A stretch of DNA of 64,000 nucleotides from Flavobacteriaceae bacterium UBA3591 (GTDB lineage Bacteria > Bacteroidota > Bacteroidia > Flavobacteriales > Flavobacteriaceae), in NCBI GenBank assembly GCA_002375695.1, contig DFMO01000008.1, positions 406,300-470,299 of the forward strand, in the 5' to 3' direction. The notes under the pieces are model-generated. The model was not told where the DNA came from and did no database searches. It saw only the letters and a program-made list of their open reading frames with translations. Shown here piece after piece: positions 40,428-48,543 of the stretch (the stretch's first letter is position 1; each line of letters begins with the position of its first letter). Position numbers and translations under genes: made by a program.

Positions 40428-42548
40428 TTAAAGCGTCACTTTTAATTTTACACCGCCAAAATAATTACGCGGCCGGCCAGGGTAGTAGTACCTCGGTTCG
40501 GAAGAGCCAAAACTTGTAGCATTTATTAAGATAGACGAAGCGTACTTTTTATCAAACATATTATCTACGCCAAGATTAAATTGCAATTCAAAATGTTGTC
40601 CTAATTGCTGTATATAACGAGCTTTAAAATTAAATACACTGTATTTGTTTGAATAAAGCGAATTTGAATCGGTTATGGGTATTTCGCCCAAATGAATAAA
40701 ATTTGTATTTACCGTAAACTTATCGATAATAAAATTTAAGCCTCCATTTAGTTTTACAGAAGGTACACCGGTTAGTTGGTTTCCAGAATAATTATTTTCG
40801 CCATCGATAAATTTGGTGAAAACATGGTCTGTAAATTCGGCATTAAAATAGGGAGCAACTGCAAATTTGGCTGTAAAATTGTGCTTAAAATTTGTCTGTA
40901 ACTCTACACCTTTATGTGTGGTTTTTCCGGCGTTTCTGCCAATATATTCATCTTCACCAACACGGTCTGCCACAATTAAATCTTTTACTTTTAAAACATA
41001 AGTTGTAGCTTGAATCTTTAATTTACGCTTAAAGAAAGATAGGTTGGTACCTATTTCAAAATTGTTGCCTGTTTCGGGGCCAAGCGACGGATTAATAACA
41101 CCGTCTGGTGTAAGTGTTTCTCCTATTGACGGGTAATTAAAGCCACGACTAATACTTAAATATGCGTTAGCCGAATTGCTAATTGCATATAACAAATTAA
41201 AGTTGGGTGCCACAATGGGACTAAAATTGCGATTGGCATCCTTATTTTGAGCCCCTGTGTTGATATTGTCTGTAAACTTATAAGCGGTGGTGTTAAAATT
41301 AAGTCCGATTTGGGTCTTTAATTTTTCTGAAATAGGAAGAATTAAATTGGCGAAGGCGTTTAAATTACTTCGCACTTCAAAATTATCGCTTAGTAATGTC
41401 CCTTCTTTACTGCCCTTGCCGTTATTTTCTTCGTATAAATTTTCAATAGTTTTCCAGTGATATTCATCTTTAAAAATTTCACCACCAAACCTAAAAGTTG
41501 AATTTTTATTAAAAAGCTTCCAATTAGCATTAAAAACCGTACGCGCACCGTAACCATTGGTGTACTCATCCAGAATATTAAAGGGGCGAGGTTCATAGTG
41601 ATCTAAATAATTATAAAAGACGCTGGTAGTATTTTGGAGATTTTTGGAAAATATATGTTTAAAGCTTAACCCCAAAACTGTGTGTTTGTTGTCTTCAAAA
41701 CCTTGGGCAGCACGCCAGTTATTTGCGGCTTGGGTGGGCTCTTCTTCAAAAGCTGTTTTGCCCAACGAGCTGGGAATTTGCGCAAAATAATCGGTATATT
41801 TTGCTAATAACGATAAAGAATTTCGCCCATTGATTGTGTAGGTAGAGGTGAACAATAATGCCTTGCGATTGTAATTGTTATTTTCTCGAAATCCGTTGGT
41901 TTGCAAATGGTCGTAATGCAGATTAAATGATATTTTTTTGGTGGCAGAAGCTGCAGTAATTGTGTTTTTTAATAAACCAAAAGAACCGAGGATTATGCTG
42001 CTTTTTAAATTAGTTTTTCCCACAGTAGTGGTTGGAGTGGCGAGCAAAAGCGTACCGCCAAGATTGGTGCCGTATTCGGTAGCTTTTGGGCCTTTTACAA
42101 CTTCAATATACTGCAAGTTTTCGGGGTCAAAACTATCTATTGAGGTTTCGCCACCACCATTGGTAATTGGAATTCCATTAAAATAGGCTCTAATTTTATT
42201 GGTGCCATAAAGGGTACGGGAGCCAACCCCGCGAATGGTAATTCGGTTGGTATTAATTGCACCACTGTGCATATAAAGTCCGGGAACTTGGTTTAAAGTA
42301 GCAACTAAATCTACCGGATTGGATTCTTGAATTTTTTGAGAATTAATATTTGCAATAGGTATAATTACCGTTGAAGCTGCCGGAGTTGTTTGACTAAGAG
42401 TAGCGCTAACTTCTACTTGTTCTAATTGTTGGTAGTTAAGACTGTCTTGCGGTTTATTGGTTTTTTTATCGTTGTTTTGAGCCCTCATCACGCTCGAAAT
42501 TATTATTAATACGAAAACTGTAAGTATGTATTTTAGGGCAGGAATCAT
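40428..42548 (-). CDS. TonB-dependent outer membrane receptor
   Basis: A receptor of about 706 residues for iron complexes or vitamins. The start chosen, ATG at 42548, gives MIPALKYILTVFVLIIISSV as signal peptide; a longer frame to 42614 would put a non-signal extension in front. The plug has the TonB-box-like EQVEVSATLSQ, SNPVDLVATLNQVPGLYM, ITIRGVGSRTLYGTNKIRAY and EVVKGPKATEYGTNLGG. The barrel ends in the typical aromatic YFGGVKLKVTL. No siderophore genes are nearby, so the ligand is unknown. There is no carboxypeptidase-D domain, which sets it apart from the SusC protein. Confidence 0.92.
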   Translation of the reverse strand: MIPALKYILTVFVLIIISSVMRAQNNDKKTNKPQDSLNYQQLEQVEVSATLSQTTPAASTVIIPIANINSQKIQESNPVDLVATLNQVPGLYMHSGAINTNRITIRGVGSRTLYGTNKIRAYFNGIPITNGGGETSIDSFDPENLQYIEVVKGPKATEYGTNLGGTLLLATPTTTVGKTNLKSSIILGSFGLLKNTITAASATKKISFNLHYDHLQTNGFRENNNYNRKALLFTSTYTINGRNSLSLLAKYTDYFAQIPSSLGKTAFEEEPTQAANNWRAAQGFEDNKHTVLGLSFKHIFSKNLQNTTSVFYNYLDHYEPRPFNILDEYTNGYGARTVFNANWKLFNKNSTFRFGGEIFKDEYHWKTIENLYEENNGKGSKEGTLLSDNFEVRSNLNAFANLILPISEKLKTQIGLNFNTTAYKFTDNINTGAQNKDANRNFSPIVAPNFNLLYAISNSANAYLSISRGFNYPSIGETLTPDGVINPSLGPETGNNFEIGTNLSFFKRKLKIQATTYVLKVKDLIVADRVGEDEYIGRNAGKTTHKGVELQTNFKHNFTAKFAVAPYFNAEFTDHVFTKFIDGENNYSGNQLTGVPSVKLNGGLNFIIDKFTVNTNFIHLGEIPITDSNSLYSNKYSVFNFKARYIQQLGQHFELQFNLGVDNMFDKKYASSILINATSFGSSEPRYYYPGRPRNYFGGVKLKVTL

Positions 42549-42643
42549 ATTTATTTTGTGCAGCATTATAAAACTATACCCTATAAAGATACGGGTAGGG
42601 AATAAGGGGTGCAATAATAATTTCTATTAAAAATTGATTAAAA

Positions 42644-42669
42644 AAAAGCTTTCGGTTAAGAAAGCTTTT
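42644..42669 (-). terminator. Intrinsic terminator after the FKBP gene
   Basis: Arms AAAAGCTTTC (42644-42653) and GAAAGCTTTT (42660-42669) with a six-base loop; on the minus strand it is followed by a T-run (42641-42647 region). It separates the FKBP gene from the TonB receptor. Confidence 0.8.
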
Positions 42670-42691
42670 TATAGAAAATATATTCGTAGAA

Positions 42692-43120
42692 TTATTTAAT
42701 TTCTAACAATTCTAATTCGAATGTTAAATCTTGACCTGCTAAGGGGTGATTTGCATCAACGATGATAAAATCTTCTTTAACGTCTGCCACGCGTAATTGG
42801 CGCTCGGTTCCGTCAGGGTTTTTAGATACTAATCCCATCCCAACTTGTGGTTTAATTTCCTGTGGTAAATTTTCATTAGGAATTTTTTGGAATAGTTCTT
42901 TTTGAACTTCGCCGTAAGCTTCTTCTTTAGGGATGGTAATGGTTTTCTTTTCGTTCACCTTCATATCTACCAACCCTTTTTCAAACCCAGGGATTAATTT
43001 GCCTTCACCAAGTTTAATTTCTAATGGCTCACGCTCTAACGAACTATCAAAAACTTGTCCGTTGTTTAATTTTCCTGTGTAATGAAGTTTTACGGTTTCA
43101 TTTCCTTGTACTTGACTCAT
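42692..43120 (-). CDS. FKBP-type peptidyl-prolyl isomerase, SlyD-like
   Basis: A 142-residue cytosolic folding helper. The FKBP domain (residues 1-70) has VKLHYTGKLNNGQVFDSS and EIKLGEGKLIPGFEKGL; the inserted-flap (IF) domain (about 71-125) has ITIPKEEAYGEV and EIKPQVGMGL, followed by ANHPLAGQDLTFELELLEIK, a hallmark of SlyD-like proteins. The His-rich metal tail of E. coli SlyD is missing, as in most Bacteroidota members. It is a single gene with its own promoter box and a terminator. Confidence 0.95.
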   Translation of the reverse strand: MSQVQGNETVKLHYTGKLNNGQVFDSSLEREPLEIKLGEGKLIPGFEKGLVDMKVNEKKTITIPKEEAYGEVQKELFQKIPNENLPQEIKPQVGMGLVSKNPDGTERQLRVADVKEDFIIVDANHPLAGQDLTFELELLEIK

Positions 43121-43157
43121 AATGTGTGTTTTTTTGATATTTTAATCAATAAGTGCG

Positions 43158-43165
43158 CAAAACTA
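43158..43165 (-). promoter_or_regulatory. Bacteroidota -7 box for the FKBP gene
   Basis: Minus-strand TAGTTTTG, an exact TAnnTTTG match, 38 bp before the ATG at 43120. Confidence 0.55.
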
Positions 43166-43306
43166 TGGGTTTGAATTGCCAATTCCACATAATAAAGGAA
43201 TTAATCTTACAGATTAAGTGAAATTTAACGAAACTACTTAAATTTTAAGCTGAAATATTAACTGTTTAAAAACTGAAAATGAGCGTTTTAAAGGTAGGGA
43301 AAAGGG

Positions 43307-43723
43307 TTAAATTGCGATAGATTTTAAGACATCTACTTTTAGAGGTTTAAGTAAATAGGAAAGTACTTGGTCGCTTTCTTTAGCTTTTTTAATATCGGTA
43401 CTATCGATGGAGGAAGTTAAAATATGAATTTGTAAATCTAATGAATTAAGTTTTTCTTTTATAACCGAAATAAAATCCCACCCGGTCATCTGTGGCATAT
43501 GGATATCTAAAAAGATTAAATATTTTTTTTGAGGATTTTCGCTAATATAGTCCAAGGCTTGTTTCCCACTTTCTACAGCCTTAATTGGCACTTCGGGGAA
43601 CTGCGTTTTTACAACTTTTGTATTAATTAAGTTAATAATACGGTCGTCGTCTACTAATAATATTTCACGATTCCTTGTTTTCAAAGGTGTTGATTTTATG
43701 TGTAATCTCGTGGATAACTTCAT
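43307..43723 (-). CDS. Single-domain response regulator
   Basis: A 138-residue receiver with no output domain. It has LLVDDDR (acidic pocket), the phosphoacceptor in IFLDIHMPQMTGWDF, the switch Ser in ILTSSIDS and Lys in YLLKPL. The ATG at 43723 overlaps the end of the PAS protein by 59 bp, and a TTG at 43684 would shorten the overlap to 20 bp; either is possible. The overlap shows it is translated together with the upstream PAS protein, which ends in a HisKA-like region, so the two probably form one signalling unit. Confidence 0.9.
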   Translation of the reverse strand: MKLSTRLHIKSTPLKTRNREILLVDDDRIINLINTKVVKTQFPEVPIKAVESGKQALDYISENPQKKYLIFLDIHMPQMTGWDFISVIKEKLNSLDLQIHILTSSIDSTDIKKAKESDQVLSYLLKPLKVDVLKSIAI

Positions 43724-46700
43724 CCAGTTCCTGCGCTGCGCCTGAAATCATTTTAAAGATTTCTTCGGGGGATACATCGTTATTTTCCAATTCTGAAATA
43801 TAAACTAATCCCATGATTTTTGAAAGCGGAGCTCTAATTACGTGCGATTGCAGCCAAGCAATTTCGCGAAGGTTCTTGTTTTGCCTTTTAATTTGTTCTA
43901 ATTGCAACCTCGAATTAGTTACATCTAAAGCCGAACCTATTGATCTTAAAGCATTTCCTTCTTCATCTCTAATTATATAACATCTATCAACAAAATACGC
44001 AATAGAATTATCTTCTGCAAATATTCTATATTCCATTTCCCACGATTTTTTATTTGTGTCGTGAATGGTTTGTTGTAGTGATTGCCACAGCTCTTCTAAG
44101 TCGTCTGGATGTACTTTATTAAACCAAGAGTTATTTTTTACAAAGGGTTCGCTAGCGTCGTAATTAAAAGCCCCAACATAACCCTTCCCTCGGGATACCT
44201 TGTTTTTAATATGGTCTATTTCCCAAATCATCTCGTTACTTACGCGCATTGCCATAGCAAAGCGCTCATTGCTTTGCGCTAGTTGTTGCTGGTACTCTTT
44301 ACTCTCTGTAATATCTAGCAAGGTGCCTTCAAGCCGTAAAGGCTCGCCGTCTTTATCTTTTATTAATCGAACTTCTTGTCTTACCCATCTGGTTTCATTA
44401 GCCGCAGTAATAATTCTATGTTCAAAACTTTGAACGGCACCAGACTGTAATCTATCTGGGAAAGGACCAACAAATAAGTCTTTATCTGCCGGGTGAAATG
44501 CGTTCTCAATATTTTTAAGGGTAGGAGTAAAGGTTGTGGGTGATTGCCCATAGATGGTGTACATCTCGTCACTCCATTCAGATAAGTTTGTGGTAAGATT
44601 TCTACTCCAATAACCAAGTTTGGCAATTTTATTTGCATTTTGAAGTCTGTGATAGGCTGCCTCTAACTCTTGCTCGGCAAGTTTTTGTTCGGTAATATTT
44701 TTTGCTACGGCAATTATTATTTTTACATCTGGATTTAATGAAGCGCTCCATCGCAACCACTTTGTATTGCCGTCTTTTGAAATAATACGCACCTCTTGTA
44801 AATTAATACTTTGGGCGTTTGCAATTAAATTTTCTTTAAATGCTCCACTGTCTTCAGGATGTATAAACTTAAAAATTGGACTGCTAAGAATTTCTTTTTC
44901 CGAATACCCAAGAACTTCCTTAAAGGCGTGGTTTAGCTTTTTTATATAACCGTCAAAACCTAATAAACAATGGGGATCTGGCGCTATATCGAAAAAGTTT
45001 CTATATTCTTCTTCGGTAATTTTTTGTTTTACAACGGCGCCTATTTGTGTTCCTATTTCATTTAAAAGTTTAAATATATCGGTTAAATAATTGGCGCTAA
45101 ATTTCGAAAAACAAGTAATACAGCCTAAAAACTCATCGTTAAACACTATGGGGATTCCCATACCCACATCCAAATCTAAAAGCTCGGCAGCTTGATTTCT
45201 AATAAAACTGTCGTGAGTTTTAAGATTTTCCCATAAAGTTGTTTGTTTTGAGTTCCAGGTGTGGCCCGGTAAACCTTTGCCTTTTATAAAACTATGAACG
45301 TTTTTTGATTTGTCGTGAAACGCTTCAAAACTCTTATCTTTATAGGCCTTTGCCACCAAATTAAGTTGTTGTTTATCTTCAGAAATTAACCAAACTTCAC
45401 TTATGTGTATTCCTGAAATTTTAACCAACTTTTTAAGAGCGTCGTTTAAGCAATCGGTAAGGGCGCCGGGGCTGCCAATGGCTTTGGTGAGCGAGGCAAC
45501 AATTTCTTTACCCATTTTTTCTTCAACTTCGGCTGTTACATCTTTTGAATTAACAACTATTCCTTGAATGGCCGGATTATCTAAATGATTGGTAAATTCG
45601 CTCTGTATCCAACGCCAATTGTTATTGGCATCTAAAAGTCTAAAAGGCTCTGACTTAACCTCTTTTCCCGCCAAAATGTCTTCTAAATATTGCAAAAGGC
45701 GAGGGGTGTCTTCATCTGAAATAAAATCGAAAGCACTATTGCCTATAAAATCCTCAGGCGGTATTCCAAGCACTTTAATTGAGGTTGATGCAACGTAGGT
45801 GTAAACTCCTTCCTTGTTTACAATTGCAATTAAGTCGGAGCCATTATGGACCAACGACCTAAAGCGCGCCTCACTTTCTTTAAGTTTTTGATGCGACCTA
45901 GAGTCTTTTATTACGTGCCCTAAATTTGAAGTTAAGTTTTTTAGTAATTCGTTTTCGTTTTCGCTCCAGTTTCTATCATTTTCGCAATCGTCTACTCCTA
46001 TAAAACCACAGAACTCGTTATTTATCATTACCGGTAAAATAAGGATAGAAGCAATGTTTTGGGCTTTTAAAATTTCTTTGGTATCTGAAGGTGGAAGTTG
46101 AGAAATAATAGCTTCAAACTTTTCACCATCGCGTAAAGGGTTTAGCAATACGGGAAATTTATTGTACGACACATTTTGTAAATGTGGATTGTCTATTTGA
46201 GTTTGATTGGTATTACGAGTCCATTCTAATCTTTGCGAAGTAGTATTGTTTTCTAAGTCGTTTTCAAAGAAATAGATTCTATCCACATCTAAGGTTTCGC
46301 CAACAATTTGAAAGCAACGGTCTAAAGCCTCAACCCAGTCGTCGGTTTTTAAAAGTAGTTGGTTGAGTTCGCCAATTATGGAAAGATATTGTTTTTGTTC
46401 GCGTATACGCTGTTCTTGTTGGTACTGTTTTGTTAAGTCGATAGCAGTTACTAAATCGGCTTTTTTATTGTTATAAGTAATATAACTGCTTTTAATTTGA
46501 ACATTCATTAAACTGCCATCTTTTTTTTGATGTAAAAACAGTTTAAGTGCGAATTTATCGGTTTTTGTCTCTTCGCTTTTTATGGAGCGTAGTAGTTTTG
46601 GTATTTCTTCGGGAGGACGAATATCTGTTATTTTCATTGTTAGAAATTCCTCCTCGGTGTATCCATAATGTTTAATTGCTTCTTTGTTAACCGCTAAAAA

Positions 46701-46793
46701 TTGCAACGTTTCCACATCGTAAATCCACATTGGAAACGGGTATAGATCAAACATAATTCTGTCGGGAAAATTATCCTCTTTTTTATTGGCCAT
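43665..46793 (-). CDS. Multi-PAS/GAF sensor protein with HisKA-like end, no ATPase domain
   Basis: A 1042-residue cytosolic sensor with about five PAS domains (near residues 10-130, 310-430, 605-725, 730-850, 855-980) and two GAF domains (about 145-300 and 430-600). The C-terminus forms a HisKA-like helical hairpin with REIAWLQSHVIRAPLSKIMG, so a His is kept, but the protein stops about 60 residues later. The HATPase_c domain that should follow is absent. It may be phosphorylated by another kinase or act as a scaffold. No transmembrane segments are seen. It is coupled to the single-domain receiver by gene overlap. Confidence 0.85.
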   Translation of the reverse strand: MANKKEDNFPDRIMFDLYPFPMWIYDVETLQFLAVNKEAIKHYGYTEEEFLTMKITDIRPPEEIPKLLRSIKSEETKTDKFALKLFLHQKKDGSLMNVQIKSSYITYNNKKADLVTAIDLTKQYQQEQRIREQKQYLSIIGELNQLLLKTDDWVEALDRCFQIVGETLDVDRIYFFENDLENNTTSQRLEWTRNTNQTQIDNPHLQNVSYNKFPVLLNPLRDGEKFEAIISQLPPSDTKEILKAQNIASILILPVMINNEFCGFIGVDDCENDRNWSENENELLKNLTSNLGHVIKDSRSHQKLKESEARFRSLVHNGSDLIAIVNKEGVYTYVASTSIKVLGIPPEDFIGNSAFDFISDEDTPRLLQYLEDILAGKEVKSEPFRLLDANNNWRWIQSEFTNHLDNPAIQGIVVNSKDVTAEVEEKMGKEIVASLTKAIGSPGALTDCLNDALKKLVKISGIHISEVWLISEDKQQLNLVAKAYKDKSFEAFHDKSKNVHSFIKGKGLPGHTWNSKQTTLWENLKTHDSFIRNQAAELLDLDVGMGIPIVFNDEFLGCITCFSKFSANYLTDIFKLLNEIGTQIGAVVKQKITEEEYRNFFDIAPDPHCLLGFDGYIKKLNHAFKEVLGYSEKEILSSPIFKFIHPEDSGAFKENLIANAQSINLQEVRIISKDGNTKWLRWSASLNPDVKIIIAVAKNITEQKLAEQELEAAYHRLQNANKIAKLGYWSRNLTTNLSEWSDEMYTIYGQSPTTFTPTLKNIENAFHPADKDLFVGPFPDRLQSGAVQSFEHRIITAANETRWVRQEVRLIKDKDGEPLRLEGTLLDITESKEYQQQLAQSNERFAMAMRVSNEMIWEIDHIKNKVSRGKGYVGAFNYDASEPFVKNNSWFNKVHPDDLEELWQSLQQTIHDTNKKSWEMEYRIFAEDNSIAYFVDRCYIIRDEEGNALRSIGSALDVTNSRLQLEQIKRQNKNLREIAWLQSHVIRAPLSKIMGLVYISELENNDVSPEEIFKMISGAAQELDEVIHEITHKINTFENKES

Positions 46794-47014
46794 AAACAGC
46801 GGTGGTTAGGTGGGGACTATTGCAGAAGAAGCTATATAATAATATTTATTTTAGGTTAATTTTTTTTAGAATTTTTAGAGATTTATTGTTAAATAATCAA
46901 ATTCAAAATTGGTATTTGATAATTTAAGAACAAATTAAAAATTTAATCTATAATCTCAAAATTTAACAGCCGGTATTTCTTTTTACTGCTTTCTGAAATG
47001 TTGAAGCGGTGTAA

Positions 47015-48418
47015 TTACTTCCCGATGCAAAAATTAGCAAAAATATTTCCAAGTAGCTCGTCGTTGGATATTTCGCCTGTAATTTCGCCGAAATAATATA
47101 AAGCTTGACGAATGTCTATGGCTAGTAAATCGCCACTTAACCCACTATCTATGCCGTCCTGCACTTTTGTAATTTCTTCTAAAGCCTTAATCATCGCATC
47201 GTAATGCCTACTGTTTGTTACAATAGTTTCATTATTGCGAAGAGCACCGGTGTTTACAAAATCGAGAAGTTTATTTTGAAGTTCTTCAACGCCTAATTTT
47301 GTTTTTGCCGAGAGTAATAAATGCGATGCACCTTTTACAGCGTTTAAAGTTTCGTTTAACTGATTTACCTCTTCTTCGGTTAGTTTATCCACTTTATTGG
47401 CAACAATTACCAAGTTTTTAAGGGGGTATTTGTTTTTAATTGTCTCAATTTCAACTTGAAACTTAGTGCCCGAAACCTTAAACTTCTGCGCATCAAATAA
47501 GTAAATAACAACTTGGGCGGCCTCAATTTTTTCGAATGTTTTTTTAATCCCTAACCCTTCTATTACATCAATTGTGTCGCGAATGCCGGCCGTATCTATA
47601 AACCTAAAACCAATTCCGCCAATGGTAATTTCATCTTCAATGGTATCGCGAGTAGTTCCAGCAATGTCGCTTACAATAGCGCGTTCTTCGTTTAACAGGG
47701 CGTTGAGTAAGGTAGATTTTCCTACATTGGGCTCGCCAACAATTGCAACAGGAATACCGTTTTTAAGCACGTTTCCGGTGGCAAACGAATCGATAAGGCG
47801 TTTTAGAACGTGTGTAATTTTTGAAATTAGCTTTTGAAACTCATCGCGATTAGCGAATTCTACATCTTCTTCGGCAAAGTCTAATTCAAGTTCAATTAAA
47901 GAGGCAAAATTTAACAACTCTTCACGTAATTGTTTTATTTCCGAAGAAAATCCACCGCGCATTTGTTGAATAGCCAATTGATGGCTCGCAGCGCTGTCGC
48001 TAGCAATTAAATCTGCAACCGCTTCGGCTTGACTTAAATCCATTTTACCGTTTAAAAAAGCGCGAAGGGTAAACTCCCCAGCCTGCGCCATACGGCATCC
48101 TTTGCGCAAGCAAAGCTGAATAATTTCTTGCTGAATATAACTACTGCCGTGACATGATATTTCAACTACATCTTCGCCCGTATAGCTGTTTGGATTTTTA
48201 AAAATAGTAACCAACACTTCGTCAATTACACGGTTGTTTTCTTTTATGTGCCCAAGGTGAACGGTGTGTGTTTTCTGTTGTGAAATATCCTTACCCGAAA
48301 CGGATGTGAAAATTGAAGCTGCAATAGTAAAAGCATCTTCACCCGAAATACGAATAACTGCTATTGCACCAGCGCCTGCAGGCGTTGCCATGGCTACTAT
48401 GGTATCTGTGTGTGTCAT
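47015..48418 (-). CDS. mnmE: tRNA uridine-5-carboxymethylaminomethyl GTPase MnmE
   Basis: A 467-residue GTPase that, with MnmG, modifies the wobble uridine of tRNAs reading A/G-ending codons. It has the N-terminal folate-binding domain (IVAMATPAGAGAIAVIR, SYTGEDVVEISCHGS), a helical domain, the inserted G domain with GEPNVGKS (228-235), DIAGTTRDT and DTAGIRDT, NKVDKL, and the C-terminal CIGK with the catalytic Cys. The frame is open back to 48529, but a TAnnTTTG box lies at 48424-48431, inside the extension, so ATG at 48418 (MTHTDTIVAMATP) is the start. Confidence 0.97.
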   Translation of the reverse strand: MTHTDTIVAMATPAGAGAIAVIRISGEDAFTIAASIFTSVSGKDISQQKTHTVHLGHIKENNRVIDEVLVTIFKNPNSYTGEDVVEISCHGSSYIQQEIIQLCLRKGCRMAQAGEFTLRAFLNGKMDLSQAEAVADLIASDSAASHQLAIQQMRGGFSSEIKQLREELLNFASLIELELDFAEEDVEFANRDEFQKLISKITHVLKRLIDSFATGNVLKNGIPVAIVGEPNVGKSTLLNALLNEERAIVSDIAGTTRDTIEDEITIGGIGFRFIDTAGIRDTIDVIEGLGIKKTFEKIEAAQVVIYLFDAQKFKVSGTKFQVEIETIKNKYPLKNLVIVANKVDKLTEEEVNQLNETLNAVKGASHLLLSAKTKLGVEELQNKLLDFVNTGALRNNETIVTNSRHYDAMIKALEEITKVQDGIDSGLSGDLLAIDIRQALYYFGEITGEISNDELLGNIFANFCIGK

Positions 48419-48423
48419 CGCTG

Positions 48424-48431
48424 CAAAAGTA
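48424..48431 (-). promoter_or_regulatory. Bacteroidota -7 box for mnmE
   Basis: Minus-strand TACTTTTG, an exact match 5 bp before the ATG at 48418. If used, mnmE mRNA is nearly or fully leaderless. The position also supports the shorter mnmE start. Confidence 0.6.
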
Positions 48432-48543
48432 CTAAAAATGTAGTTGAAATAGGGTAGGGGTGAAACTGGTTGAAACGTTGGGTAAATTATATGAAATAGT
48501 TGAGTTTTATTGAAGTAATAGTTGCGCAAATAATACTCAAAAC

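Noticed and set aside
42549..42614. Longer TonB receptor start at 42614
   Set aside because: The extension would place a charged, non-signal segment before the signal peptide.
48419..48529. Longer mnmE start
   Set aside because: The extension has no family similarity and contains the mnmE promoter box.
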